A DNA stretch of 64,000 bases from contig CAUYUJ010015961.1 in assembly GCA_963575745.1 (NCBI GenBank), positions 1-64,000 on the forward strand. The letters run 5' to 3'. The translations under genes and the position numbers were made by a program. This document shows positions 27,225 to 38,395 of the stretch, piece by piece (position 1 is the stretch's first letter; each line of letters opens with the position of its first letter). Under the pieces are notes generated by a model, which saw nothing but the letters and a program-made list of their open reading frames with translations, was not told the DNA's origin and ran no database searches. The stretch comes from Prorocentrum cordatum (taxonomy: Eukaryota > Sar > Dinophyceae > Prorocentrales > Prorocentraceae).

Positions 27225-28735
27225 CTGCGAGTTTTGGAGCCACTCGGGGGCCGTTTCGGAGCCTCTGGGGTGCTTCTTGGGGGTTCCTTGGGGCGTCTGG
27301 GCGGCCTCGTGAGGGCCTCTGGGGGCCTCTTGGGGCACTCTTGGGGCCCCCTGGGGCTCCTGGGGGCAGAAAGCTAGAGTTTCAACATGTTTGGTCGCCC
27401 TCTTGGGCCCCTCGTGGTGCCGTCTTGGAGCCCTCTTGGGCCGTCTTGGGGACCTCTTGGGCCGTGTTGGGGCCGTCTTGGGCCGTCTGGAGGCCGTCTT
27501 GGGGGCCTCTTGGGCCATCTTGGGGCTGTCTTTGGGGCCTCTTTGGCCGTCTTGGAGCGTCGGGAAGCCTAAAAGGCGGAAAAGCAAAACACATCGAAAA
27601 ACACTATGGAAAATCAACAATTTTAGACTCTTGGGGCCCTCTTGGGAGGCTTATTTGGGACCTCGGGGGCCGTCTTGGAGACCTCTTGGCCCGTCTTGGG
27701 GCCATCTTGGGCGTCTTGGAGGGGTCGTTTGGCGTCTCGGAGCCTTCGTGGGCCGTCTTGGAGGCCTCTTGGAGGGCTTCTTGGCCCGTCTTGAGGCCCT
27801 CTTGGGCCCGGAAAAGCCCTGGAACCGCTCGTCCCGGCCGTGCTGCGCTCGTCCTGGCCCCCTCCCCGCCTCCAAATCGGCCCTCTTGGGCCGTCTTGAG
27901 GACCTCTTGGGCCGTCTTGGGGCCGTCCTGGGCCGTCTGGAGGCCGTCTTGGGGGCCTCTTGGGCCATCTTGGGGCTATCTTTGGGGCCTCGTCGCGCGT
28001 CTTGGAGCGTTGGGAAGCCGGAAAGGCGGAAAAGCAAAAAACGTCGAAGAACACTATGGAAAATCAACAATTTTAGACTCTTGGGGCCTTCTTGGGAGAC
28101 TTGTATGGGACCTCGGGGGCCGCCTTGGAGACCTCTTGGCCCGTCTTGGGGCCATCTTGGGCGTCTTGGAGGGGTCGTTTGGCGTCTCGGAGCCTTCGTG
28201 GGCCGTCTTGGAGGCCTCTTGGAGCCTTCTTGGCCCGTCTTGAGGCCCTCTTGGGCCCGGAAAAGCCCTGGAACCGCTCGTCCCGGCCGTGCTGCGCTCG
28301 TCCCGGCCCCCTCCCCCCCTCCAAATCGGCCCTCTTGGGCCGTCTTGGGGACCTCTTGGGCCGTCTTGGGCCGTCTGGAGGCCGTCTTGGGGGCCTCTTG
28401 GGCCATCTTGGGGCTATCTTTGGGGCCTCTTTGCCCGTCTTGGAGCGTCGGGAAGCCGGAAAGGCGGAAAAGCAAAAAACATCGAAAAACACTTTGGAAA
28501 ATCACAAATGTTTGACTCTTTGGGCCCTCTTGGGAGGCTCATTTGGGACCTCAGGGGCCGTCTTGGAGACCTCTTGGCCCGTCTTGGGGCCATCGTGGGC
28601 GTCTTGGAGCGGTCGTTTGGCTTCTCGGAGCCTTAGTGGGCCGTCTTGGAGGCCTCTTGGGGGCTTCGTGGCCCGTCTTGAAGCCCTCTTGGGCCAGGAA
28701 AAGCCCCGTGGAACGCTCGTCCCGGACCCCCCCCC
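27225..28735 (+). repeat. Tandem repeat of about 440-450-bp units built from CTTGGGGCC(G/A)TCTTGG words
   Basis: A marker block (CACTATGGAAAATCAACAAT, with a variant in the third unit) occurs at about 27,602, 28,052 and 28,489, giving periods of 450 and 438 bp. Each unit also has AGCCCTGGAACCGCTCGTCC and CGTGCTGCGCTCGTCC. The remainder is a degenerate 10-12 bp word. Open frames on both strands are rich in Leu/Gly/Trp or Pro/Arg/Lys and reflect the word composition. Confidence 0.9.
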
Positions 28736-28950
28736 CCCCCTCCAAATCGACCGGACCGGGCTCCCGGGGGAGGGGTTTGGGGAGGGGGAATCATCTCACA
28801 CGCCGATGATCCCCAAGGGGTCGGCGGATTCTCGATTCATCCCCACCCGATTATATCCTCGTCTTCGTTTTGGTTTGGACTCCGGATTTCAGCGATTCTC
28901 GATTCATAGTTACCTGGTGATGTCCTCGTTTTGGTTTTGTGTTGGACTGG
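28736..28950. other. Short stretch with a 61-bp duplication
   Basis: CTCGATTCAT...TCCTCGT..TTTTGGTTT occurs at 28,832 and 28,893 in tandem. A C11 tract lies at 28,729-28,739. No gene is recognised. Confidence 0.6.
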
Positions 28951-29112
28951 CTATATATATATATATGTATATATATATATGTATACATGAGTATATGTAT
29001 ACATATATATAATATATATATAACATATATATGTATATATATGTATATATATATATATATAATATATATATCATATATATATATATATATTATATATATA
29101 TATATATATATT
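28951..29112. repeat. (TA)n microsatellite with TG/TC interruptions
   Basis: About 160 bp of alternating TA with scattered GTATACATG words. Confidence 0.98.
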
Positions 29113-30456
29113 AAAGGCTGCCGCCTCTGCCGCCGACCCCAAATTGGGGCCATGCTTCCCGGTCTGTTGTGTTCTGGTGTTTTGGTTCTCGTGGGCGCCG
29201 CCGAGGTCGCCATGCCTATGGCGGGTGGTCTCGTTTCTTTGTAGGCGTTGTTTGTCGGGTGGGTCGAGTTGTTCGCGGCGTGTAGAGTCAGAGCTTGCTA
29301 CGATTAGGGAAGTTTGTTAGGTGGCATGCAGCTGACCTCGGGAACTTGTCACGGTCAGGCGACTTGGATGCACAAGAGTTCTTGGGAAGATCCCAAGGGC
29401 ATCTCTTCAAGCGTTCTGGAGGCTTCTTGGGTGTTCTTGGGAGCTTCTGAGGTCGTTCCGAGGCCATCCTGGGGTGAATACGGGGTCCACCATGAGGGTC
29501 CGTGTACGATTCTGGAGGCCTCTTTGGTTGGTGTGGTCGGTGGCCTGAGGAAATGTACGCTGGCCCTCCCCGGCGGGCTTGCGGGAGTATGTTCGACTTG
29601 TCGGGGGCGCTTGTGGGAAATTTCGATGCATTCTGGGAGTGCTGCCGTGCGGCCCTGGGCCGTTTCGTTGCTTTCCTGGCCTGTGTATGTGTTTTGTTTG
29701 GGCTTTCTTGGACCACATGGAGGCGCTTTCGAGGCTACGGAGGCTTCGGGGGTGCCTTTCCGATTTGGTGCACGTGTTGGGGAAGGGGGACAGAGGAGCA
29801 GGAGAGTCAAATGTCTCAGACGCCTTTTATCCACATCCAGCAGGGGTTGGCGGAACTTTTCTGGATGCGCAGGGATGCGGTGAAGTTGATGATGAAGGTT
29901 TTTCTGAAGGGTTGCAGGTGCTTTTCGGAGAGTCGTGGACGGGGAGCTCGTTCCCAGAGGGTCCTGGACGCCTGTGGGGGGGACGACCACGACGACAACG
30001 TTAAGAACGACGAACGCACCGCTGCATTGGTTCAAGCGGGGTGCCACCCGCTCGGTCTCCTGCCCTTTCTCGGGGGCGGGCCCGCTGCCAGCCCTGTCGG
30101 CCGCGGGCGCGGGCGGTCGGGCGATCGTGCTCTTGCGCTTGTGGTTCCTGGTCTTCCTCGCGCGGCGCTCGCACGAGCGAGGCGGGCCCGCCGCGGCCCG
30201 TCTGGCGCGTCGCTTCATCGCAGTGTGCCGACTCCGCCGTCGCCGTCCTTCTGCCTTTCCTCCCCCAGCGGGGGGTTTCTCGTCGGAGTCCGAAGTCCGA
30301 CTCTCGAGGATCGAGGGTTCGAGGCGTTCGAGGACCCTCCTCGTCGTCTCGGCCGGGCGCGGCTCGGCAGGCTGGTGCGTTTGGACCCCGTGGAGGTTTC
30401 AGGTGTTCGTTCAAAGCGGATTCGAGCGTTTCGATACCAATCCCGTTTCCGCACCC
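29113..30456. other. Unassigned stretch with long overlapping open frames on both strands
   Basis: Frames of 287 codons (-, 29,355-30,218) and 330 codons (+, 29,502-30,494) overlap. Neither shows a recognisable domain, and both look like chance openness in GC-rich DNA. A gene exon here cannot be excluded. Confidence 0.4.
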
Positions 30457-30530
30457 ATTTCGGCACACCCCTCACGCGGTTCGTGGCTCCATAGGGAGCT
30501 CCGCCGAAGGCCCAAGTGGGTGCGCCCGGC
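30457..30530 (+). repeat. Isolated monomer of the 90-bp satellite
   Basis: CGGCACACCCCTCACGCGGT, TCGTGGCTCCATAGGGAGCT and CCGCCGAAGGCCCAAGTGG match the monomer of the array at 36,704-38,395, about 6.2 kb away. Confidence 0.88.
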
Positions 30531-30559
30531 CCCTCCAAAGCTGACGCAACGCCTGGCCC

Positions 30560-30665
30560 CTCCAACTTTGAAGCAAGACCCGCCCCTTCGAAGGCTGAAG
30601 CGAGGCCGGACCCCATCAAAGTTGAAGCAAGGCCCGCCTCTTCGAAGGCTGAAGCGAGGCAAGTT
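30560..30665 (+). repeat. 54-bp tandem repeat, two units
   Basis: TTGAAGCAAG(A/G)CCCGCC at 30,568 and 30,622 and TTCGAAGGCTGAAGCGAGGC at 30,588 and 30,642 define a 54-bp period. Confidence 0.88.
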
Positions 30666-30682
30666 TGCAAGAGCTTCAAGAG

Positions 30683-30929
30683 CCCATCGGACGCGAAAGG
30701 GGGACATGCAAGGAACTAGGAAAAGCATAATGAATTTGAAGGATTTTGGGTTTTTGACAGTGTCCTCGGGGAGCTCGGAGGGCACTTGGAGCCGTCCTGG
30801 GCCGGTCTCGAGAACTCTTGGATGCACGTTCGTGGATATATTGAACCATGTTGGGCCGTTCGGCGCGATGTTGCAGGCCTTCGGGGCGAGGCCCTCTTGG
30901 ACCCATGAAAGGCCATGTTGGGCGCTCCA

Positions 30930-30935
<6 letters not shown>
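30683..30935 (+). repeat. Dispersed repeat, partner of 32,326-32,575
   Basis: Shares in order CCATC(G/C)GA(C/T)GCGAA, GAGCTCGGAGGGCACTTGGA, GCCGTCCTGGG, ACTCTTGGATGCACGTT and TTGAACCAT.TTGGG with the second copy. A (CGA)n run follows at 30,936-30,962. Confidence 0.82.
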
Positions 30936-30962
<27 letters not shown>

Positions 30963-31290
30963 GTGAACCACCAAGGTATTTCTTGATCTTTCGCTCTGTG
31001 AGCGCGACGTCTTGGATGTCTCTCGGGGTCATCGCGGGGCACTCTGGGGGCCAGGTTCAGGCCTCTGGAGCCCTCATGATTGTCTCCGGGGGCCCTCTTG
31101 AGCTCTTGGGGCGCTCTTGGAATCCTCTTGGAGGCCTTGGGGGGCCTCTTTGGGCCATCTCGGAGGCCTCTTGGTCCCTCCTGGTGCTCTCTTGGGGCCC
31201 TCCTTGGGGGCTTTGGGGGCCCTCTTGAGGCCATCTTTGATGCCTTCAAGGCTCCCAAAGGGCTTTCGATGAAAGAAGATCAGAGAGCCG
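30963..31290. repeat. Degenerate CTTGGGGCC-word low-complexity stretch
   Basis: Same word family as 27.2-28.7 kb but without a clear long period. No gene is recognised. Confidence 0.7.
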
Positions 31291-32174
31291 AAAACGTTCA
31301 ACCCCAGCTGCGAGTGCAACCTGGGGTGAATGTGTACCCTTCGGAAATGGCGCATGCCGTTCCCGTGTGCGTTGCGTTTCTGCGCGCCGACCCGAGCGGC
31401 GCGTTCTTGCGGCCACGACGCGCTTTGTGCGCGGTTTTCTTGCGCGGCCTTCCGCGCATGGTTGCTTCGGAGGCGCGGGATTGATTTGCGCTTGCCCAGG
31501 CCAGGTTCGGTTGGTCGAAATTGATGCCCCGCCGCGCGGGGCTGCGCCCAGGAAACAATCAGGACGTAGCGTGTGATCTGGTTTTTCTGGGGCGCTGCGG
31601 CGTTATCAGCTGTCGGTGCCCGCGCAAGCGTTCGCTGGAGTAAATTTACTCAGCGGGGCCTTCACCCCAGGTTGTACTCATTTCGTTTTTCCACCAACCT
31701 TCATGTTTGCTTGCGCATGTTACGCGTGTTGTGTTTCGATGTTTGGTGGAACCTTCATCTGGGGTTGCGCGTGTAATTTTCCGAGGGGGTCACCTGGGGT
31801 TGCACATGTAGGTTTTCCCCGCGGGATTAAATTTACTCGCGGCATGCGCCGCCCCCCCGGCCAGTCCGAAGCCCCTCGCCCCGCTGTCTACTCCCTCGTC
31901 GCGGGCGCGGCGGGAGGATGGGGGGTGAAGGGGGCGAGGGGGGGTGAAGGGCGAGGGGGCATGGAAAACGAAGGGATGGTCGGATGGAGTTACGGGGTCA
32001 GGGATGCCAAGTTGTATTTCAGGGATCGTTAGCACAATCTCCGAGTTGTAAATGATGGCGGCGGGGTGGGCTGAACGCGGCTGGGGGCGTGGTTCGAGCG
32101 CGCCGCGCCCTCGGCGCAGCGCCAGGGCACTGGGCGCACCCCAGGTTGCACTCGCATCTGGGGTTGAACGTTTT
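31291..32174. mobile_element. 884-bp element with 38-bp nearly perfect inverted ends
   Basis: The left end AAAACGTTCAACCCCAGCTG continues CGAGTGCAACCTGGGGTG (31,291-31,328). The right end CACCCCAGGTTGCACTCGCA continues TCTGGGGTTGAACGTTTT (32,137-32,174). They are inverted complements with one mismatch in 38. Related words recur inside: TTCACCCCAGGTTGTACTC (31,661), CATCTGGGGTTGCGCGTG (31,753), ACCTGGGGTTGCACATG (31,792), and TAAATTTACTC twice (31,640 and 31,829). No transposase-like frame is visible, so it is non-autonomous or a foldback. Confidence 0.85.
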
Positions 32175-32832
32175 TCTCCCCCCGAGAAGAGGGGGGGGAC
32201 GTTAACTCGGCCCCCCCCCCCGCTCTTGGGTCGGCCTTGGGCGCCCTTGGGGCCGTCTGGGAGCTTTCCTGGGCCTCTCTTGGGGCTCTCGTGGCCAATC
32301 TAGGAGCCATCTCGAGGCCTCAACGGCCCATCCGATGCGAAGGGGCGACAATTCCAAGAACCTCACGCGAGATTTGAAAGATTAGGGGTTCGTCAGGGCT
32401 CCTTGGCGAGCTCGGAGGGCACTTGGAGCCGTCCTGGGGCGGTCTTGAGAGCTCTTGGGTGCACGTTGATAGTTCTCTTGAACCATCTTGGGACATCTTG
32501 CAATATTTGGAGTCCATCTGGAGCTCTTCGAGGCCCTCTTGGAGTCATCTACGGCCATCTTGGGCGTTCTAGCGCCTCGCGGCACTCCCCCTCCAGGCTC
32601 AAAGGCAGGGCGAAGAGGGAGGGGGAATCCCTCCGCGAAGGGGAAGAAGGGGAGGTAGCAGAACGAGCTCCCTAATCCACTCACGCTCTAGAGGGCTGGT
32701 GGGATTCCCGCGAGATTGTGAGAGGCTCGAGGCGGCTCCTAGAAAGCTCGGGAAACACGAGGACTATCCAGAAGGCACCCGAAGCCCAAGCGCCCCACAA
32801 GACCCCGGGAAACACCAGGAACACCCAGAACA
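32175..32832. other. Unassigned, holding a dispersed repeat
   Basis: 32,326-32,575 is the partner of 30,683-30,935. A C10 tract lies at 32,211-32,221. No gene is recognised. Confidence 0.5.
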
Positions 32833-32976
32833 CGGGGGGGGGGATGCCGGAGCATGGCGGGGGCATGGTGGGGGCATGCCGGGGCATGGTGGGGTCATGG
32901 TGGGGGATATCGGTCGGTTTTGGGCGAGAAATGGCGGGGTGGGAGGCCCCGAGAACAGAGGCTCCACTGGTTGGGT

Positions 32977-33012
<36 letters not shown>

Positions 33013-36000
33013 TATAGCAGGGGGGGGGAGGAGGGTGGGGGGCCTCGGCATGGTGGAGGCACGGTGGGAGGTGTCAGTCGGTTTTGAGGAGGACGGGCGG
33101 GGTGGAGGGTCCCAAGAACAGAGGCTCCACGGAGGGGGGGTGCTGAAGCATGGTGGGGGCATGGTGAGAGGTGTCGGGCGGTTTTGGGCGAGAACTGGCG
33201 AGGGGGGGGTCCCAAGAACAGAGGCTCGACGGGGGGGGGGATGCCGGGGTATGGGTGGGGCTTGGTGGAGGCATGGTGGGCGGTGTCGGTCGGTTTTGGG
33301 CGAGAAATGGCGGGCTGGGGGGCTCCAAGAACAGAAGCTCCACCGGGGGGGGATGCCGGGGCATGGCGGGGGCATGGTCGGGGCATGGCGGGTGCGTGGT
33401 GGAGGCATGGTGGGGGCGCGGTGGGGTGTACCGGTCGGTTTTGGGCGAGAAATGGTGGGGTGGGAGGTCCCAAGAATATAAGCTCCACGGGCGGAGGGGG
33501 CCTGGGCATGGTGGGGGGTGTCGCTTGATTTTGGGCGAGACAAGATGGGGTTGGGGGCCCCAAGAGCAAAAGCTCCACGGGGGGCATGCCGGGCATGGCG
33601 CCGGGGGCATGGGCGGGCGCATTGTGGAAGCAGGGTGGGAGCAACACAAGGGCATCGGTCGGTTTGGGCGAGAACTGGCGGGGTGGGGGGGGGCCCAAAA
33701 CAGAAGCTCTCCGGGGGGGGTATGCCGGGGCACGGCGGGGGCATGGTGGGGGGCATCGGTCGGTTTTGGGCGAGAACTGGCGGGGTGGGGGGCCCCAAGA
33801 ACAGAAGCTCGACGGGGGGGGGATGCCGGGGCATGGCGGGTGCATGGCGGGGGCATGGCGGGGGCATGGCGGGGGGCAGCGGTCGGCTTTGGGCGAGATA
33901 TGGCGGGGGTGGGGGGCCCTAAGAACAGAAGCTCCACGGGGGGGGGAGGCCTGGGCATGATGGGGGGCGTCGCTCAATTTTGGGCGAGAAATGATTGGGT
34001 TGGGGGTCTCAAGAACAGAGGCCCCACGGGGGGGCGCCGAACATAGTGGAGGCATGGTGGGGGCAGGGTGGGGGTATCGGTTGGTTTTGGGTGAGAACTG
34101 GCGAGATGGGGGGTCCCAAGAACAGAAGCTCCACGGGGGAGGGATGCTGGGGCATGGCGGGGGCATGGTGGGGGCATGGTGGGTGCATGGTGGAGGCATG
34201 GTGGGGGCATGGTGGGGGCTGTCGGTCGTTTTTGGGCGAGAAATCGTGGTGTGGGGGGGTCCCAAGAACTGAGGCTCCATGGGGTGTGGAGTCCGGGGCG
34301 CGGTAGGGGCGCGGGTGGGGAGCGCGGCCGGGGTGTGTCGGGGCGCATTTTGGCACGAGAAAAAAAAAAAAAAATTCGCGGTTCTTGGGGGGCGTCGGTC
34401 GTTTTTGGACGAGAAATCGTCGTGTGGGGGGTCCAAAGATCTGAGCTCTCATGGGGTGTGGGTGGTCGGGCGCGGTGGGGGCGGCGTGGGGGGCGCGGTG
34501 GAGGGCGTCGACGTTTCGGGCGAATCGCGGTGTGTGGGGGGTCCACGAACGGAGGCTTCCTTGGGGCGTGGTGTCGGGGCGCGGTGGGGGCGCGTTGGGG
34601 GGATCCAAAACCTGAGGCTCCATGGGGTGTGGGTGTCGGGGCGCGGTGGGGGCGGGGTGGGGGGCGTCGGTCGTTTTTGGACGAGAAATCGTGGTGTGGG
34701 GGGGTCCCAGAACTGAGGCTCCATGGAGTGTGGGTGTCGGGGCGCGGTGGGGGCGCGGTGGGGGGCGCGGTGGGGGGCGTCGGTCGTTTTGGGACGAGAA
34801 ATCGTGGTGTGGGGGGGTCCAAGAACTGAGGCTCTATGGGGTGTGGGTGTCGGGGCGCGGTGGAGGCGCGATGGGGGCGCGGTGGGGGGCATCGGTCGCT
34901 GTTGGACGAGAAATCGTGGTGTGGGGGAGTCCAAGAACTGAGGCTCCATGGGGCGTGGGCGTCGGGGCGCGGTGGGGGAGCGGTGGGGGGCGCGGTGGGG
35001 GAGCGGTGGGTGTCCGGGCGCGGTGGGGGAGCGGTGGGGGCGCGGTGGGGGCGCGGCGGAGGGTATCGGTCGTTGTTGGACGAGAAGCTCCACGGGGGGA
35101 ACGCCGAACATGGTGGAGGCATGGTGGGGGCATGGTGGGGGGTATCGGTCGGTTTTGGGCGAGCACTGGCGGGGTGGGGGGTCCGAAGAACACAGGCTCC
35201 ACGGGGGGGGCGTCGGGCATGATGGCGGGGGCATGCCGGGGCATGGTGGGGGCATGGTGGAGGCATGGCGGGGGGTGTCGGTTGGTTTTGGGCGAGAATT
35301 GGCGGAGTGGAGGGCCCCGAGAACAGAAGCTCCACGGGGGGGGGGGATGCCAGAGCATGGTGGGGGGCATGGCGGGGGCATGCCGGGGCATGGTGGGGGC
35401 ATGGCGGGGGCATGGCGGAGGGCATCGGTCGGTTTTGGGCGAGAAATGGCGGGGTGGGAGGTCCCAAGAACAGAGGCTTCACGGGGGAGGGGGGCCTGGG
35501 CATGGTGGAGGCACGGTGGGAGGCGTCAGTCGGTTTTGAGGAGGACGGGCGGGGTGGAGGGTCTCAAGAACAGAGGCTCCACGGAGGGGGGGTGCTGGAG
35601 CATGGTGGGGGCATGGTGGGGGCGTGGTGGGAGGTGTCGGACGGTTTTGGGCGAGAACTGGTTAGGGGGGGGTCCCAAGAACAGAAGCTCCACGGGGGGG
35701 GATGCCGGGGCATGGTGGGGGCATGGTGGGGGAGGCATGGTGGGCGGTGTTGTCGGCGGTTCTAAGAACAGAAGCTCCACCGGGGGGGGGATGCCGAGGC
35801 ATGGTGGGGTGGGGGCATGGTGGGGGGTATCGGTCGGTTTTGGGCGAGAAATGGTGGAGTGGGAGGTCCCAAGAATATAAGCTCCACGGGTGGACAGGGC
35901 CTGGGCATGGTGGGGGGTGTCGCTTGATTTTGGGCGAGACATGATGGGGTTGGGCGTCTCAAAAACAAAAGCTCCACGGGGGGGGGGTCCCAAAAATAGA

Positions 36001-36703
36001 AGCTCTCCGGGGGAGGTATGCCGGGGCATGGTGGGGACATGGTGGGGGCATGGTTGGATCATGGTTGGGGGTAACGGTTGGTTTGGGCCGAGAAATGGCG
36101 GGGTGGGGGGTCCCAAGAACAGAGGCTCCACGGGGGGGGAGGCCTGGGCATGGTCGGGGGGGAGTGCCGAACATGGTGGAGGCATGGTGGGGGCACGGTG
36201 GGAGGTATCGGTCGGTTTTGGACGAGAACTGGCGGGGTGGGGGGGCCCAAGAACAGAAGCTCGAAGGGGGGGGGATGCCGGGACATGGCGGGGGCATGGC
36301 GGGGGCATGGCGGGTGCATGGCGGGAGCATGGCGGGGGCATGGCGGGGGGTATCGGTCGGTTTTGGCAGAGAAATGGCGGGGTGATGGGTCCCAAGAACA
36401 AAGGCTCCACGGAGGGGAGGCCTGGGCATGGTCGGGTGGGGCGCCGAACATGGTGGAGGCATGGTGGGGGCATGGTGGGGGGTATCGGTTGGTTTTGGGC
36501 GAGAACTGGCGGGGTGGGAGGTCCCAAGAACAGAAGCTCGACGGGGGGGGATGCCGGGGCATGGTGGGCGCATGGCGCGGGCGTGGTGGCTGCATGGTGG
36601 GAGCATGGTGGGGGCATGGTGGTGGGCATCGGCTGGTTTTGGGCGAGAACTGGCGCGGCGGGGGGGGGCCCAGAACAGAAGCTCCACGGGTGGGGGAGGC
36701 CTC
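32833..36703 (+). repeat. 3.9-kb G-rich minisatellite, about 30 units
   Basis: Each unit has a conserved core (TATCGGTCGGTTTTGGGCGA, GAA.TGGCGGGGTGGG, CCCAAGAACAGAGGCTCCAC) and a variable number of GGGGCATGGTG sub-repeats, so unit length varies between roughly 85 and 160 bp. A variant subarray at 34,200-35,080 uses GGGTGTCGGGGCGCGGTGGG. An A16 tract lies at 34,359-34,374 and a 35-bp poly-G tract at 32,977-33,011. The very long frames on both strands (to about 510 codons) follow the repeat and are not gene evidence. Confidence 0.93.
32977..33011 (+). repeat. Homopolymeric G35 tract
   Basis: Thirty-five consecutive G at the left end of the minisatellite. It could form G-quadruplexes, and its exact length is uncertain from sequencing. 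Confidence 0.9.
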
Positions 36704-38395
36704 CATTCTGGCACACCCTTCACACGCTTCGTGGCCCCATAGGGAGCTCCACCGAAGGCCCCAGTGGCTGCGCCCGCATGCGGTTCCACCCCCCACTCTG
36801 GCACACCCCTCACACGTTTCGTGGCCACATACGGAGCTCCACCGAAGGCCCCAGTGGCGCGCCCGCATGCGGTTCCACCCCCATTCTGGCAGCCCACCGC
36901 TCCACCGAAGGCCCCAGCTCCACCGAAGGCCCCAGTGGCTGCGCCCGCATGCGGTTCCACCCCCCATTCTGGCACACCCCTCACACGTTTCGTGGCCACA
37001 TACGGAGCTCCACCGAAGGCCCCAGTGGCTGCGCCCGCATGCGGTTCCACCCCCCATTCTGGCACACCCCTCACACGTTTCGTGGCCCCATAAGGAGCTC
37101 CACCGAAGGCCCCAGTGGCTGCGCCCGCATGCGGTTCCCCCCCCATTCTGGCACACCCCTCACACGTTTCGTGGCCCCATAGGGAGCTCCACCGAAGGCC
37201 CCAGTGGCTGCGCCCGCATGCGGTTCCACCCCCATCCTGGCACACCCCTCACACGTTTCGTGGCCCCATAGGGAGCTCCACCGAAGGCCCCAGTGGCTGC
37301 GCCCGCATGCGGTTCCACCCCCCATTCTGGCACACCCCTCACACGTTTCGTGGCCCCATAGGGAGCTCCACCGAAGGCCCCAGTGGCTGCGCCCGCATGC
37401 GGTTCCACCCCCCATTCTGGCACACCCCTCGCACGTTTCGTGGCCCCATAGGGAGCTCCACCGAAGGCCCCAGTGGCTGCGCCCGCATGCGGTTCCACCC
37501 CCCATTCTGGCACACCCCTCACACGTTTCGTGGCCCCATAGGGAGCTCCACCGAAGGCTCCAGTGGCTGCCCCGCATGCGGTTCCACCCCCCATTCTGGC
37601 ACACCCCTCACACGCTTCGTGGGGTGGCTCCAAGGACACCCATCACACGAGCTCCACCGAAGGCCCCAGTGGCTGCGCCCGCATGCGGTTCCACCCCCCC
37701 TCCCCCCTCATTTCGGCACACCCCTCACACGGTTCGTGGCCACATAGAGAGCTCCACCGAAGGCCCCAGTGGCTGCGCTCGCATGCGGTTCCACCCTCTT
37801 TTTCGGCACGCCCTCACGCGTCTCGTGGCCCCATAGGGAGCTCCACCGAACGCCGCAGTGGCTGCGCTCGCATGCGGTTCCACCCCTCATTTCGGTACAC
37901 CCCTCACACGCTTCGTTGCCCCATAGGGAGCTCAACCGGAGGCCCCAGTGGCTGCGCCCGCATGCGGTTCCACACCCCTTTCTGGCACACCCCTCGCACG
38001 TTTCGTTAGCCCAGTGGCACTGCCCGCTTGCGTCCGCCACCACCCAGCACAGCCCTTGTTCCCTGCGCTTCACCCACCCAGAACAACGCTTCGTGGCCCC
38101 ATAGGGAGCCCCACCAAAGGTCCCAGCGGCACCGCCCACATGCGTCCGCCACCACCCTGCACAGCCCTTGCTCCTTGCCTGCGTTTCACCCACCCAGTGC
38201 AACGTTTCGTGGCCCCATGGGGAGCTCCACCGAAGGCCCCAGTGGCACCGCTCGCATGCGTCCGCCACCACGCAGCACAGCCCTTGCTGACCGCGTCTCA
38301 CCCACCCAGTACAGCGCTTCGTGGCCCCATAGGGAGCTCCACCGAAGGTCCCAGTGGCACCGCCCGCACGCGTCCGCCACCACCCAGCACAATTG
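36704..38395 (+). repeat. 90-bp satellite array, about 17-18 monomers
   Basis: Monomer: GGCACACCCCTCACACGTTT, CGTGGCCCCATAGGGAGCTC, CACCGAAGGCCCCAGTGGCT, GCGCCCGCATGCGGTTCCAC, CCCCCATTCT. Central monomers (37,260-37,560) are nearly identical at 90 bp. Those after 38,000 have diverged, with GCGTCCGCCACCACCCAGCA replacing the GCATGCGG part and a longer period of about 115 bp. Confidence 0.95.

Noticed and set aside
27391-28515. Frame of 374 codons rich in Leu, Gly and Trp
   Set aside because: It is explained by the CTTGGGGCC-type word; the opposite strand is equally open.
28951-29112. TA array as a replication origin or centromere
   Set aside because: A simple microsatellite; nothing else supports such a role.
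29355-30494. Overlapping 287- and 330-codon frames on opposite strands
   Set aside because: No recognisable domain and no support for either strand; left as unassigned.
32895-35503. Very long open frames (up to about 510 codons) on both strands
   Set aside because: They follow the G-rich minisatellite. Stops are rare because of the repeat word, and both strands are open in several frames.
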